Assembly: GCA_905221605.1 (NCBI GenBank)
Contig: CAJNDS010002147.1
Span: forward strand, 391,141-455,140
DNA length: 64,000 nucleotides
DNA from: Symbiodinium natans
Lineage: Eukaryota; Sar; Dinophyceae; Suessiales; Symbiodiniaceae
Direction of reading: 5' to 3'
This document shows, in pieces, positions 10,226-21,113 of the stretch (positions within the stretch are counted from its first letter, which is position 1; the number at the start of each line of letters is the position of its first letter). A program made the translations under genes and the position numbers. The notes beneath the pieces are model-generated. The model saw only the letters and a program-made list of their open reading frames with translations. It did not search any database and had not been told where the DNA came from.

Positions 10226-10640
10226 TTGCTGATGCGCCTCACTTGGAGGCGCAGCCGTTTAGCTTGTGTGGCTCTTTGTGCCAGCGCGCGCCTTCTCAGG
10301 GTCTCAAGGGCAGCACATAGAAGGGTTTTCGCGATGCCTTATCAGGTAAACAGTACACTACAAGTCAACACCTAAAAGAAAAGCCATGATTAAACAAGAT
10401 ATGAAGCAGAGAGAGGGTTGGCTAACATTGCCTCGCAGCTTCGGCAGGGCGGGAGGGAAAATATACAAAGCAGGTTTATATTAGAATATTACTTCTATTG
10501 GTGAGTGTATACAGGGTTCTTATACATATGCGTTGAATATATCCTTGGTGTCCTTTTGGGGACACTAGCAATAAACGCCATACTTCGTAGCCCTTTGAAG
10601 AAGCCTTGAGGGGTTTAGGGTTTGGAGTGCCAGTGTTTTG
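10226..10640. other. ITR-free, A/T-richer stretch, possible 3' UTR or intergenic
   Basis: No exon or ITR is seen until about 10608. AT-rich sequence with AATAAA-like strings (GCAATAAACGCC near 10570) lies here. Confidence 0.4.
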
Positions 10641-10645
10641 AGTTA

Positions 10646-10722
10646 AAACCTAAACCCTAAACCCTAAACCCTAAACCCTAAACCCTAAACCCTAAACCCT
10701 AAACCCTAAACCCTAAACCCTA
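10646..10722. repeat. ITR array, CCCTAAA orientation
   Basis: Eleven perfect units. Confidence 0.97.
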
Positions 10723-11248
10723 AGGGAGAGTACTAATTGGGGAAAGCAATGAGAAGCCCGCCCTGGCACACTGGGCCCAAAGGCGGGTCCCTGATTGGGG
10801 GAGCACGGCAACTTATACGCACGTCCCGCGACGCATGCAGAAGGCCTTTTACCGCAAAAGAAAGCCGGAAGAAAAAGAACGGGAAGCTTTGGGGCTGATG
10901 TTGCTCTAAGACCGAACCCACGGCAAGATATTCCAATTCCTCCATTCGCGTGTGTTGCACCAAGGCCGATCCCACATCTACTCGTTACTTGTTCTAAATC
11001 CCGGTCACGAACTCTGATCCATGGTGCTGAGCCCCCAACCCCCCCCCCCCCAAAAAAAAATCGAGTCCTGATCTTGTTCCCAGAGATGGGGCGGCTCTTG
11101 CTATCAATCCCACTCCAACAATCGAGTCAATCTCGGCTTAGTGGTTCTTACCGGGGATTTAGGGAATCAGGTATCCTATATAACCTCTTATAACCCTAAA
11201 TCCCTACTACTAGGACCCAGAGTAGGCCCCTAAACCCTACCCAGTGAA

Positions 11249-11618
11249 GGGTTTAGGGTTTAGGGTTTAGGGTTTCGGGTTTAGGGTTTAGGGTTTAGGG
11301 GTGAGGGTTGAGGTTTAGGGTTTAGGGTTCAGGGTTCGGGTTTAGGGTTTCGGGTTTCGGGTTTAGGGTTTCGGGTTTAAGGTTAGGGTTTTGGGTTAGG
11401 GTTCAGGGTTTAGGGTTTAGGGTTTAGTGTTTAGGGTTTAGGGATTAGGGGTGAGGTTTTAGGGTTTAGGGTTTAGGGTTTAGGGTTTAGGGTCTAGGGT
11501 TCAGGGTTCAGGGTTCCGGGTTCGGGTTTCGGGTTTCGGGTTTAGGGTTTAGGGTTTAGGGTTTAGGGTTTAGGGTTTAGGGTTTAGGGTCTAGGGTTTA
11601 GGGTTTAGGGTTTAGGGC
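11249..11618. repeat. Long ITR block, TTTAGGG orientation
   Basis: About 370 bp, with TTTCGGG and TTCAGGG variants in patches and perfect runs at the right end. The 11619-11775 gap holds unique sequence with no clear exon. Confidence 0.97.
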
Positions 11619-11775
11619 AGGAGCCTCAGCAGTCCTGGTTAAAAACGGGTTTAGGGTTTAGGGTAAGGAAGAGGTGCTCTTGTTCAGGCCCCCATAACCT
11701 TGGCTAGCATGCCTAGCCACAGTGGGTACCCAGGTTGTGCCCCTCAAGGTTCCCCTTGTCATAAGGATCTTGTTA

Positions 11776-11844
11776 CCCTCAACCCTAAACCCTAAACCCT
11801 AAACCCTAAACCCCAAACCCTAAACCCTAAACCCTAAACCCTAA
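11776..11844. repeat. ITR array, CCCTAAA orientation
   Basis: Nine units with one CCCCAAA. Confidence 0.96.
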
Positions 11845-12184
11845 GGGTGCAACCTTATGGGTACAAGGTACAACCCCTATACAAGCACGGGGACTGAAGG
11901 TGAGCTTTGTTAAGCGTTGCCGAGGCGCCCTTCCATTCCGTTGTGGCCCAAGTGTAGATAGACAAGCCTCGGGTGGAGCTGACAACGTGAAGGTTGCAAA
12001 TGTTTAGGGTTTAGGCCTTAGGTTTAGGGTTCAGGGTTCAGGGTTTAGGTGCAAGATGCTCAGATGGGTTCTAACTACACCACCCACGCAAAGACATCCG
12101 CAGCTATACATGCTTTCTTGTTACACTTCTCGGAACGTTCCTTTAAAAGCCTCCTCTGTTTTTTTTTTTGGCCGAACGGCGCAG

Positions 12185-12276
12185 CCGGGGCCATGCAGAG
12201 CTGCGTGGATTCGGAAGCCTCGACGTGCAGCACGGACTTCATGAACGAAGAGGAGAACCTGAAGGCGGAGATGAAG
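12185..12276 (+). CDS. Exon of acidic, coiled-coil-prone protein
   Basis: A T-run and acceptor ACGGCGCAG lead into a frame reading GAMQSCVDSEASTCSTDFMN then EEENLKAEMK. The donor is unresolved near ATGAAG. It may join the coiled-coil exons at 13.5-18.5 kb. Function is unknown. Confidence 0.5.
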
Positions 12277-12837
12277 AGTTCCAGGGGTTCAAGACTTAGG
12301 GGGTGTAGTTGAAGGAGGGTTCAGGGTGACCAAGTAGCAGGCCAGTGCATATCATGAATGCGCGCGGTAGTCATATAAGTGGGTTATGAGTGGGGTTACG
12401 ATGGTTAACACTTAGAAGTACCCATGAACTATGAACCTTCAAGTAAGGGATATTCTGTATTTGAGGGGTCTTGAGCTCTTTGGCACTTTGGGCAATTTTA
12501 CATCGTTTGCTGGGGTTTTCTTGGGGCTTGGCGGGGGGGGGGGGGGGGGGGGTGGAAAGTTTTCCCTAAACCCTAAACCCGAAACCCTAAACCCCGGGAC
12601 TCGAAGAAGACAAGGGCCTGTCAAGGCATCCTCCTTCTGCAAGTTGTCCTCTCTAGGGTTTAGGGTTTAGGGTGTGGGGTTTAGGGTTTAGGGTTTAGGG
12701 TTTCGGGTTTAGGGTTCCATGGTGGTGAAGCAAACCCTGCACATGTCCCTGATACCCAAGGCAAAATTCGGGATCTCCCCCTTGCTTTCACCATTGTTGC
12801 GAAAGTAGCCAGGGCCATGCTGCTATGAGAGTGCTGC

Positions 12838-12932
12838 GTTTAGGGTTTAGGGTTTAGGGCAAGTTTAGGGTTTAGGGTTTAGGGCTTAGGGTTTAGGGTT
12901 TAGGGCTTAGGGCTTAGGGCTTAGGGTTTAGG
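12838..12932. repeat. ITR array, TTTAGGG orientation, abutting an exon
   Basis: Degenerate TTTAGGG/CTTAGGG. Its last TTTAG lies directly before an exon-like frame starting GATGTAACT, so the array may supply the 3' splice site. Confidence 0.93.
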
Positions 12933-12999
12933 ATGTAACTGTGGGCTCCTTGGGCAAGAAGCATCACGGCAAGAATGCAGAAGCCCACATCTCGGCGTG
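12933..12999 (+). CDS. Exon after a telomeric TTTAG acceptor
   Basis: The frame DVTVGSLGKKHHGKNAEAHI then SAW runs to donor GTAAAG at about 13000. A Lys/His-rich peptide with both splice signals visible. Function is unknown. Confidence 0.45.
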
Positions 13000-13129
13000 G
13001 TAAAGCTTGTCCAAAACACGACGAAAGCAGCTTCCGAAGTGCCTCGTGGTCCAGGAGCCGGGTCGGAATCGCTATGGCGAGTTGTTAGTTTTTGCAACGG
13101 CACCTTCCCTGACGTTTTAAACTCAACCC

Positions 13130-13207
13130 TACACCCTACACCCTACACCCTAAACCCTAAACCCTAAACCCTCAACCCTAAACCCTAAACCCTAAACCCT
13201 AAACCCT
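13130..13207. repeat. ITR array, CCCTAAA orientation
   Basis: About eleven units, the first three CCCTACA. Confidence 0.96.
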
Positions 13208-13469
13208 GCGCTTGGAACTGAAAGGTCTCGGGAGTGGGTCGCGAGTGGGTGGCTCTTGGGGTGGGCACTTCGCGTTCAGCTGACCAATGTGCTTAGCCCC
13301 AGTTCCCCGAACCGACCCATCTACACCCACAAGCGACACCTCCTCACCCTAAGCCCGAAAACTTCCAGGAACCCCACAACGCTAAAGCTCCGAACCCTGA
13401 AGCCTCATCCTAAAGATCCTAAGCCCCTGCTCTTGGACCCTAAACCCCACACCCCTAAACTCTAATCCT

Positions 13470-13560
13470 TAAACCCTAAACCCCAAACCCCAAACCCCAA
13501 ACCCTAAACCCTAAACCCTAAACCCTAAACCCTAAACCCTAAACCCTAAACCCTAAACCC
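13470..13560. repeat. ITR array, CCCTAAA orientation
   Basis: Thirteen units, the first ones CCCCAAA. Confidence 0.96.
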
Positions 13561-13563
13561 CGT

Positions 13564-13638
13564 CTCGCGGTTTCCTCGGACGAGGTGCAGCTGGAGAGAG
13601 AGCGGCTGAAGGCTGCGGAAAAGGATGCCGCAGGCTCA
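13564..13638 (+). CDS. Coiled-coil exon (LAVSSDEVQLERERLKAAEK...)
   Basis: The island between opposite-orientation arrays reads LAVSSDEVQLERERLKAAEK then DAAGS. It is a charged heptad-like helix. It is probably one exon of a coiled-coil protein whose other exons are at 15158, 16312 and 18401 on the same strand. The gene model is inference. Confidence 0.5.
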
Positions 13639-13658
13639 GTTCAGGGTTTGAAGGTTTA

Positions 13659-13760
13659 GGTTTAGGGTTTAGGGTTTAGGGTTTAGGGTTTAGGGTTTAG
13701 GGTTTAGGGTTTAGGGTTTAGGGTTTGGGGTTTAGGGTTTGGGGTTTAGGGTTTAGGGCT
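13659..13760. repeat. ITR array, TTTAGGG orientation
   Basis: Fourteen units, only about 100 bp from an array of opposite orientation. Confidence 0.97.
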
Positions 13761-14605
13761 ATAAGGGCTTGGGTTTTAGGCTTTGGGGTTTATGGTTTTG
13801 GGATTTGGGGTTTAGGGTTCTGGGGTTGAGGGTTTGGGGTTAAAAAGGGTTTGGCGTTCAGGGTTCTGGTTTAGGGTTGGGGTTTGGGGTTTTGGGGGGC
13901 TCATTTTGTCTGGGGCCCAATCCCTGTATAAGGCTATATAGAACCCATGAGCGATTTTGATAGGGTTCTGTCTTGTCTAGGGGCAATTGAATGCGCATAG
14001 TCATTACTTTCAAATCTGCGTATACACGCTCTGTATGCATTGGTTTCATGTATAAGGCCAGGTTTTAATGGAATTCGTGGAAATCGACGGAAACTGCAGG
14101 AATCCAAGCCACCTCACAAAGAAGAGCCACCTTACAAAGAGGGTCTGTCTGGCACGTGCTCTAGCCGAAAGGCTAGTCGGCGGCCGTGTCGCACATTCTG
14201 GTTCTGATATGGGCAATTCCCCGAATAGGGGTACCCATCGTTTGGTTCCGGGAAAACGGATTATGACTCAGAATGATTTCATGTGCAAATCTTGACTCTG
14301 TGCAAAGTGGCCAAGCAGTTGGGTGTGCCCTCAGTAAAGGGTGCTTGTCCCGGGCAAAACCTCACTCTGTGTCCGTGTGTCCCAGCGGCAGTAGCACACA
14401 AAAACCACCCAAACCCGCAAACCCCTTAAACCACCCCAAACCCCTTAAGCCACCCCAAACCTCTCAACCCCCCAAAGCCCCCAAACCCCTTAAACCACCC
14501 CAAACCGCTGAAACCACCCAAACCCTGCAAATGCCGGCAAACCGGCCTACAGTCTTTTGTGGGCCTGGGGCTTTCATGTCGGACCCAGGAAACGGCTCCT
14601 GTGTT

Positions 14606-14685
14606 TCGTTAGGGCTTGGGGTTTAGGGTTTAGGGTTTAGGGTTTAGGGTTTAGGGTTTAGGGTTTAGGGTTTAGGGTTCAGGGC
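14606..14685. repeat. ITR array, TTTAGGG orientation
   Basis: Eleven units ending TTCAGGG. Confidence 0.96.
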
Positions 14686-15157
14686 CAGTCCGGCGCCTCG
14701 TGGTTTGGACCAAAAGTGTGTGCGGCCTTGCCCCCGCCAAGCTCTGAAGTCCCGAGGAAAGGATTCTCCAGCTGGAGACTCGGGTGAAGGTTTTGGAGCC
14801 TTGGCCTGTGTGGGGTTTAGGGTTTAGGGTTTGGGGTTTAGGGTTTAGGGTTTCGGGTTTCGGGTTTCGGGTTCCGGATCTTCGGGCCTTCGGGTTCAGG
14901 GTTCTACTGCTTTGTCTAGAGGGCACAGGTTTGAGGGAAGCCCGCTTTTTACTAAGTTGGGATAGTGGTATAAACCTTCTTCAAGGCACCCTCAAGAAGA
15001 ATACCCCTCCAAGTCAAGGATGCTCAGTTGTACCCTTGTTTAAGGGTTTGGGGTTTAGGGTGTAGGGTTTAGGGTTAATTCAACCCTACAGCATCAAGCC
15101 CTACGGAATCGCCCGACAACCCCACAACCCTTCACCCCTGCGCCACGGTGTGCTCAG

Positions 15158-15205
15158 GAAATGGAGCTTGCACGTGCCAAGACTGAGAAGGCTGGAGTCG
15201 CGAAG
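15158..15205 (+). CDS. Coiled-coil exon with GC donor (EMELARAKTEKAGVAK)
   Basis: Acceptor GTGTGCTCAG, sixteen codons EMELARAKTEKAGVAK, then GCTTTAAA, a candidate GC-type donor. Phase 0 at both ends. Probably part of the coiled-coil gene of this region. Confidence 0.5.
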
Positions 15206-15537
15206 GCTTTAAATTCGAGGGTCCGGGTCTGTAACGGCTTTACTGGATCCTTTAGGGGTTGGGGAGACCAAATAAATCTGTATGTATACAGAAAAGGGGT
15301 TGGGGTATTCGGGGTTGGGGCATTCGGAGGGGGACTGCGAGACGTTTAACTTTTTTTGGGCTGTGATGTGTGAACCCCAAACCCCAAACCCGAGAAAGCC
15401 CTACCGTACCCCCAAACCCCAAACCCTTCACCCCACACCCTAAACCCCAGACCCTATGCCCGGAACCCCACACGCCTAAACCCTAAACCCGACTGCAAGC
15501 TCCGTCTTTGGGGATGTTGGCCTTCGAGCCGCCTCAA

Positions 15538-15654
15538 GACTCCAATACCCTTAATTGAGGAATATTCCTGAAACTGTACATGGAACCCTCTTGTACTTGA
15601 AGGAGTATTCCTGAATTAAGAACCCTAATCCCAAAACCCTAGGGTATTGGAGTC
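15538..15654. mobile_element. Small TIR element with 14-bp perfect terminal repeats
   Basis: The ends are GACTCCAATACCCT and its exact reverse complement AGGGTATTGGAGTC, with AAT/ATT-rich subterminal inverted sequence. At its right edge lies EKAKAT followed by GTGAGA, so the element sits in an intron between short exons. A decayed relative begins at about 6647. Confidence 0.7.
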
Positions 15655-16217
15655 CCTGAGAAGGCCAAGGCAACGGGTGAGACCACGGGCCTCGCTGCAC
15701 GGGATCCCAGCTGGGAGGGTGGGCCGAGGGCTTAGGTGTTTGGGGTTCAGGGTTTGGGGTTTGGGGTTTGGGGTTTGGGGTTCAGGGTTTAGGGCAGTTC
15801 AGGGCTTGTTGCAGCCCTTTTAGGGGTTTCCAAGAGGTTGGTTTCTTGGCAGCGCAGGGTTTGGAGGGTGCTTTTTTTGGGTGATGTAGGAGGTTGGACT
15901 TCCGGGGTAAAAGGTCGAGGCTTGAGGAAATCAAGGGTTTATGCAGGCAGTCGCTGCGGAGGATCCCAGCGGGATGCACCCCGAACTCCCCGGGCGGTTG
16001 ACAAGTTTGTAGCAATGGTTTTTGGCTTCGAGGCTTTCACAGAGTTTCGGCTTTGGGGATCCATCTTTCTGATTAGGGCTCAGTCTTTCCTGCTCTATTT
16101 ATGTGTTTTTTTACATGTCTGTGCAACTGTCTACGTTCCAGGTCAGAGTTCACAGTAGCAGCCTTGAAAGGCAGAGAGGCCCCTACTTAAAAGTGACCCT
16201 AAGCCCTAGCCCTAAAC

Positions 16218-16290
16218 CTTTAGGGTTTAGGGTTTAGGGTTTAGGGTTTAGGGTTTAGGGTTTACGGTTTAGGGATTAGGGTTTAGGGCT
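16218..16290. repeat. ITR array, TTTAGGG orientation
   Basis: About ten units, some degenerate. Confidence 0.95.
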
Positions 16291-16311
16291 CGAAACCCTC
16301 GAAGTTGACAG

Positions 16312-16378
16312 GCAAAGGTCCAGCAGGAGCTTTTGGACGAGTTGCAGAAGCGCAAGGCGGTACAGTACGAGCTTCTCG
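16312..16378 (+). CDS. Coiled-coil exon (AKVQQELLDELQKRKAVQYE...)
   Basis: Acceptor AGTTGACAG and donor GTGTAAC bound the frame AKVQQELLDELQKRKAVQYE then LL. The helix is strongly heptad-like. Neighbouring coiled-coil exons share the strand. Confidence 0.55.
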
Positions 16379-16500
16379 GTGTAACCTTAGGGTTTAGGGC
16401 TTAGGGTTTATGGCTTTGGGGTTCTTAAGGGAGATTATAGGGTTCTTAAGGGAGTTTTTTTGGTTCTTAAACATTATGGGGTTCATCAGGGAGATTTTTG

Positions 16501-16640
16501 GGTTCTTAAGGGAGGGAGATTCAAGGGGGGTATGTAACCCAAGGTTCCCTAGTACTCCCCAGTACTCCCTAACGCTCCCTAAGCTTCGCTAAGGTTTGCT
16601 AGGTACCTACCCCCCTTTGAACCCCCCTCACTTAAGAACC
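16501..16640. mobile_element. TIR element, GGTTCTTAAG family, copy 1
   Basis: The left end GGTTCTTAAGGGAGGGAG is inverted at the right end as CTCACTTAAGAACC. The interior has TATGTAACCCAAGGTTC and a ladder of ACTCCC motifs. A second copy is at 18242-18377. Confidence 0.7.
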
Positions 16641-16800
16641 CTATAACGTTAGGGATGCTTTATTTCAGTTAAACTGTAGGTTGGGATGTTCCACCTTATA
16701 CTAGCAGTTCGTAATGTGGATGATGTTTTTGGGTACTGTAAGTCCGAAGAAAAGCTAAAGTGTTTTTTTGCTGGGGTGAAGAACCCAAACCTACAAATTT

Positions 16801-16914
16801 GGTGGTAGCCCAGCGGTAGCCTTCCTTTTTTTGTTGGGGTTCAAGGTTCCCTTATAAAGTAACCAACCCCCAAAACGGGTACCCTCATTATAATGTAGTT
16901 CCTGGGGCTACCAG
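16801..16914. mobile_element. TIR element, TGGTAGCCCAG family, copy 1
   Basis: The ends are TGGTAGCCCAG and CTGGGGCTACCA. The interior has a T-run, then AAGGTTCCCTTATAAAGT and ATTATAATGTAGTTCCTGG. Close relatives are at 25972-26105 and, partly, 35235-35322. Confidence 0.65.
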
Positions 16915-17168
16915 GAACTTCAGCCCTTTTGACCAGGAATATGCCCTTGTAGGTTAGGTCCTTAGGGTTTAGGGGCCCAGTGGCACCTGTATCCGCCTTT
17001 GTTTTTGGAGGGTGGGGTTTAGATTCCTTTCACAAAAGCCATCCAACTGCACTGCGGCTTTAGGGGGGAGGCCGTAGCCCAACAACCAATTAAACCCTGC
17101 AAGCCCGATAAACCCTACAAGCCCAAACCCTACCAACCCTTTTAGCCTTGTATACGCCCCATAAGCCC

Positions 17169-17275
17169 CCCTAAACCCTAAACCCTAAACCCTAAACCCT
17201 AAACCCTAAACCCTAAACCCTAAACCCTAAACCCTAAACCCTAAACCCTAAACCCTAAACCTCAAACCCGGTAAG
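17169..17275. repeat. ITR array, CCCTAAA orientation
   Basis: About fourteen units, faced about 70 bp later by a TTTAGGG array (17344-17409). Confidence 0.97.
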
Positions 17276-17343
17276 CCCTATAAACCCTAAACTTGAGCCC
17301 GAAACACTCCGAAGTCGGAAGAGCGAGCCGAGCTCCATGCCGT

Positions 17344-17409
17344 TTGGGGTTTAGGGTTTAGGGTTTAGGGTTTAGGGTTTAGGGTTTAGGGTTTAGGGTT
17401 TAGGGTTTA
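17344..17409. repeat. ITR array, TTTAGGG orientation
   Basis: Nine near-perfect units. Confidence 0.97.
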
Positions 17410-18241
17410 GCTTTTGGGGTTTGGGGAGTTGCGGTGCGCAAAGGGCTTACGGGTGAAGTGGCAAGCCTTTGCAAAAAGGGTTTGGGGATTGGGGCCTTGA
17501 AAAAAGCGATGTTCAGGAGATCTGGCAGATAGGGGTAGGGTTTTAGGGCTTTGGGGTTTGTAGGTTCTAGGGTATTCTAAGATTCTAGGGTTCAGGTTTA
17601 GGATCCGTAGGGTTGTGCAGTTTCTTTTTCTTTTTTGTCAGGCGTTGTTTTTCGGATATGGGGTAGGAGGCGGCTGAGGAATTGCTGAACTTGGGCTAGG
17701 ATTTGGCGAGGATGCAGAGCAAGCAGTAGGGCACCAGACTCTGAAATCCTAAGCCCTAAGATAATCCCAAACCCTAGGCCCTCAAATCTAAACCCCCAAA
17801 TCCCAATTTTTGGGACCCCTGAACCCTGAGGCTCATATGCACTGGGCAGCAGGTGTGCGACTTGCAGGTGCGCCCACGAAGAAACCAAAAGCCCAAAAGC
17901 CCAAAACCCCAAAACCCTAAACCCCTAAACCCCTTAACCCTAAACCCCAAACCTTATAAACCCTAAACCCTAAACCCTAAACCGGGTTTCCTGTTTAGGG
18001 GGCCTTTCGGGACTACATGGAGTTGAGGCCTGCAGGTTTTAGGCGGTTTTGCGTTGAGTGCCTGAGGGTCATGGGTGCTTGTGCGTGCCTTTGTAAGTAA
18101 TTACCCTAAACAAGGTCATTGCTTAGTATGGCTAGAGTTACCGTATACTAGCAACCCAACTTCAGTTACCCTAAATCCTAAACCCGAAGCTGGCCCTGTA
18201 CACCCCACTCTATTCAGGCAAGCTAGCGCAAGCCTTCATAG

Positions 18242-18377
18242 GGTCCTTAAGAGAGGGGGGTTCAAGGGGGTATGTAACCCAAGGTTCTAATACTCCCCAC
18301 TACTCCCTAAGGCTCCCGAAGCTTTCCTACGGTTCCCTAGGTGCCTACCCCCCACGAACCCCCCACCGTTTAGGACA
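18242..18377. mobile_element. TIR element, GGTTCTTAAG family, copy 2
   Basis: It shares GGGGGTATGTAACCCAAGG, the ACTCCC ladder and GTGCCTACCCCCC with the copy at 16501. It ends about 20 bp before an exon acceptor. Confidence 0.7.
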
Positions 18378-18400
18378 CCATATGCTTTCCTTTCCAGTAG

Positions 18401-18452
18401 CTAACCCAGGAGAAGCTGAATCAGCAAGAGAAGGTCATCAGAGAGATCGCAG
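18401..18452 (+). CDS. Coiled-coil exon (LTQEKLNQQEKVIREIA)
   Basis: A pyrimidine-rich TTTCCTTTCCAGTAG acceptor precedes LTQEKLNQQEKVIREIA. The candidate GC donor is GCCGAG. Confidence 0.5.
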
Positions 18453-19006
18453 GCCGAGGGGGAGGGGGGTTTGGATTTTCGGGTTTAGGGTTCGGGGTAT
18501 AGGGTTTGAGGGTTAGGGCTTAAGGCTTCGGGTTGAGGGCCTTGTTTATAAGAAATACGACTTCTGCCAAGGACTGACCGAAAAACGCCTCTGAGTCAGG
18601 GGTTTATCCTCAACACCCCTACCCCTGGACTTTGTAAACGCTAAACCCTAACCCTAGACTTTGTAAACCCTAAGACCTAAACCCACTTACACTTGTGGCC
18701 CCTCTTCGGCTCAGTTTTGGGCCTTTGCCACAGGTCCTAGGGTAGTTACATAGTCTAAACGGGACCCCTTACATACCCCTTATATACCCTATAAACTATA
18801 AACCCAAGGGCCCACACGTCACGTCAGAACCTTTTAAAGAAGGCAAGGGACCGTATCAAGGGACCATATAACGACCCTTAGAACAGGATCTTCCCCGTGG
18901 CTTAGGGAGCTTCAAAATGGGACACCGAACTACCGGGGGCGATCCTCCATGTTTGTTCCCAGAGGCTTCTACCCCTCGCACGAAGAAGGGGAGTTGGGGA
19001 TGTAGG

Positions 19007-19103
19007 TTGGGAGGTTCAACCCCTTACACTGACAGTCCTTAAAAGGGATAATGCCTCTTATAATCCCTATTGAGGACTGCTAGTATAAGGGGGAACGTCC
19101 CAA
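19007..19103. mobile_element. TIR element, TTGGGATGTTCCC family
   Basis: The left end TTGGGAGGTTCAACCCCTTA and right end ATAAGGGGGAACGTCCCAA are inverted repeats. The next inner pair is ACAGTCCTTA and GAGGACTGCTAGTA. Other copies are at 19633, 21241 and 40455; half copies are at 16681, 32643 and 36480. Confidence 0.8.
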
Positions 19104-19117
19104 GGTGTGGGGTTTAG

Positions 19118-19170
19118 GCTTTGGCGAGCTGGAGAGTTTGCTTCGGCAGTGTGGCTTCCAGGCGTTGACC
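19118..19170 (+). CDS. Exon-like island after TTTAG (GELESLLRQCGFQALTL)
   Basis: The best frame reads FGELESLLRQCGFQALTL. The acceptor would be GGGGTTTAG. The right side passes into a CCCTAAA array (19170-19255). Function is unknown. Confidence 0.4.
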
Positions 19171-19555
19171 CTGAACCCTAAACCCTAAACCCTAAACCCT
19201 AAACCCTAAACCCCAAACCCCAAACCCCAAACCCTAAACCCTAAACCCTAAACCACGATTATTTCCTCCTCTGAATGCCGTCAGGCGATATTTTCGGGTA
19301 GGCCTAAGCCCGAACCTTGGGGTGTTTCTTGGATTTTCCCAGACCCACCATGTGACCTGTGCTGCGGCTAGCCAGGTGCAAAAAGAAACCTTTCTGCTTG
19401 GGCTTGGGCTTGCTTCGGGGCTCTTGGGTTTTGGTGGTTTCTCCAGCCTCGGACGCCCTTTTGACAGGGTGGGTTCCCTATACACCTTGGGATGTTCCCC
19501 CTTGTGCTAGGAGCCCTTAACCCCCCAAGAATGGAAGCCCTGGAACCTGTAAGGG

Positions 19556-19632
19556 TTTTGGGTTTAGGGTTTAGGGTTTAGGGTTTAGGGTTTAGGGTTT
19601 AGGGTTTAGGGTTTAGGGTTTAGGGTTTCGGG
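19556..19632. repeat. ITR array, TTTAGGG orientation
   Basis: Eleven units. It abuts a TIR element on its right side. Confidence 0.96.
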
Positions 19633-19751
19633 TTGGGATGTTCCCCCTGTACTTCGGAGTCCTTGATTGGGATTCATAATTACCCCCCCCCCCCCCCCCA
19701 GTGGAGTCCCTATGAAGGCCTGTTCGTTTCCAAGAGGGAGGGACATCCCAA
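19633..19751. mobile_element. TIR element, TTGGGATGTTCCC family, with poly-C core
   Basis: Left TTGGGATGTTCCCCCT and right AGGGAGGGACATCCCAA are inverted. A C-run splits the core. Confidence 0.7.
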
Positions 19752-19780
19752 TATAGACCCCTCAAAAGCAGCAAAGCCTG

Positions 19781-19902
19781 CTTGGAGGTTCATGGGTGCT
19801 TATCACCCACTTATACGTCTACTTACAACCTACTTCGGGGACTTATAGGGGGTTGAACAGTACAATTAGAATTGGGGTTATAAGTGCCCATGAGCCTCCA
19901 AG
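19781..19902. mobile_element. TIR element, CTTGGAGGTTCATGGG family
   Basis: The left end CTTGGAGGTTCATGGGTGCT and right end AGTGCCCATGAGCCTCCAAG are inverted. Similar ends occur at 37957-38057, 42293-42417, and as solo ends near 8050, 12410, 35210 and 60495. Confidence 0.75.
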
Positions 19903-20164
19903 TACCCCAGTTCGAGATTTCTCTCCCTCCCCCCTGAGACTGAGACTCCACGCCGAGGCTGGGAACCCTAAACCCCAAACCCCAAATCCCAAACCCTAAA
20001 CCCTAAATCCCAAACCCCAAACCCCAAATCCTAAACCCTCAGCCCTAAACCCTAAACCCTCAACCCTCACCCTAAACCCAACCCTAAACCCTAAACCCTA
20101 AACCCTAGCCTGGTCATTCGACACGAGGTGCGGCGAAGCTCCTCGCCTTGCCCTGGATTTGCGA

Positions 20165-20443
20165 TTTAGGGTTTAGGGTTCAGGGTTTAGTGTTTAGGGT
20201 TTCGGGGTAGGGTTTAGGGTTTAGGGTTTAGGGTTTAGGGTTTAGGGTTTAGGGTTTAGGGTTTAGGGTTAGGGTTTAGGGTTTAGGGTTTAGGGTTTAG
20301 GGTTTAGGGTTTAGGGTTTAGGGTTTAGGGTTTAGGGTTTAGGGTTTAGGGTTTAGGGTTTAGGGTTTAGGGTTTAGGGTTTAGGGCGTAGGGTTTAGGG
20401 TTTAGGGTTTAGGGTTTAGGGTTTAGGGTTTAGGGTTTAGGGT
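20165..20443. repeat. Longest near-perfect ITR array, TTTAGGG orientation
   Basis: About 40 units with only a few variants (GGGCGTAGGG, one TTAGGG). The low divergence suggests a recent origin. Confidence 0.98.
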
Positions 20444-20964
20444 GGTGAGGAGTCCTGCTGCAACAAAGGGTTTAGGGTTTAGAGTTTAGGGTTTAATTGT
20501 TTGGGGTTTAGGGCTTAGGCCCTCGGAGTTGTTCTCCTGAAGACTCCAGCCTTGCTTCGAGCTTGTAGGGCTTGTGGTGTAGGGCTTGTAAATGGGAGCT
20601 TCTTTGCCCACTACCCCTCAATCACGGAATCTACTTTAACATCGGTTTAGGGTTTAGGGTTTAGGCTTTAGGGTTTAGGGTTTAGGGTATAGGGTTTAGG
20701 GTTTAGGGTTCACTACATGCAGGGATCCTTTTTTTTGTGGCTCTGGGTTCGGTGTTTAACAAGCGGTGGGAGTCTTCCAGCGGGCGTTAGGAGACCCAAC
20801 CGCAAGAGAGGGCCGTCCAGAGCCGTTTGTTGGATCCCTCAAATAAGGGTTTGAGGTTTGGGGTTTAGGGGTTTAGGGGTTTAGGGGTTTAATTAGGGGT
20901 TTAGGGGTTTTGGGGGTTTAGGGGTTTCGGGGTGTAGGGGTTTGGGGGTTTAGGGGTTTAGGGC

Positions 20965-21110
20965 TTTGATGAGGAGCAGATCTTGAGCTACATCGCGGTC
21001 CTTCTTGTGATGTCAGGTGTGTCCCTGAATTTAAGGGATATTGGGTTTTGGGCACTTTGGCCATGCGGCTATTCAATGAAATCACGCACTTGCCTTACGC
21101 AAGCTACATG
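20965..21110 (+). pseudogene. Fragment resembling piggyBac-type transposase, frameshifted
   Basis: One frame reads FDEEQILSYIAVLLVMSGVS then LNLR. A second frame continues GYWVLGTLAMRLFNEITHLP then YASYM up to a consensus GTGAGT donor. Together they follow the order seen in DDE_Tnp_1_7 proteins (EE..-YI..L.MG-..-R.YW-...-R..F.EI...L). A frame change near 21035 separates the parts. The similarity is by eye, and an unrelated exon is possible. Confidence 0.35.
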
Positions 21111-21113
21111 GTG

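Noticed and set aside
10795-11193. A 132-codon plus-strand frame
   Set aside because: It crosses a C/A homopolymer run and has low-quality composition; no domain is visible.
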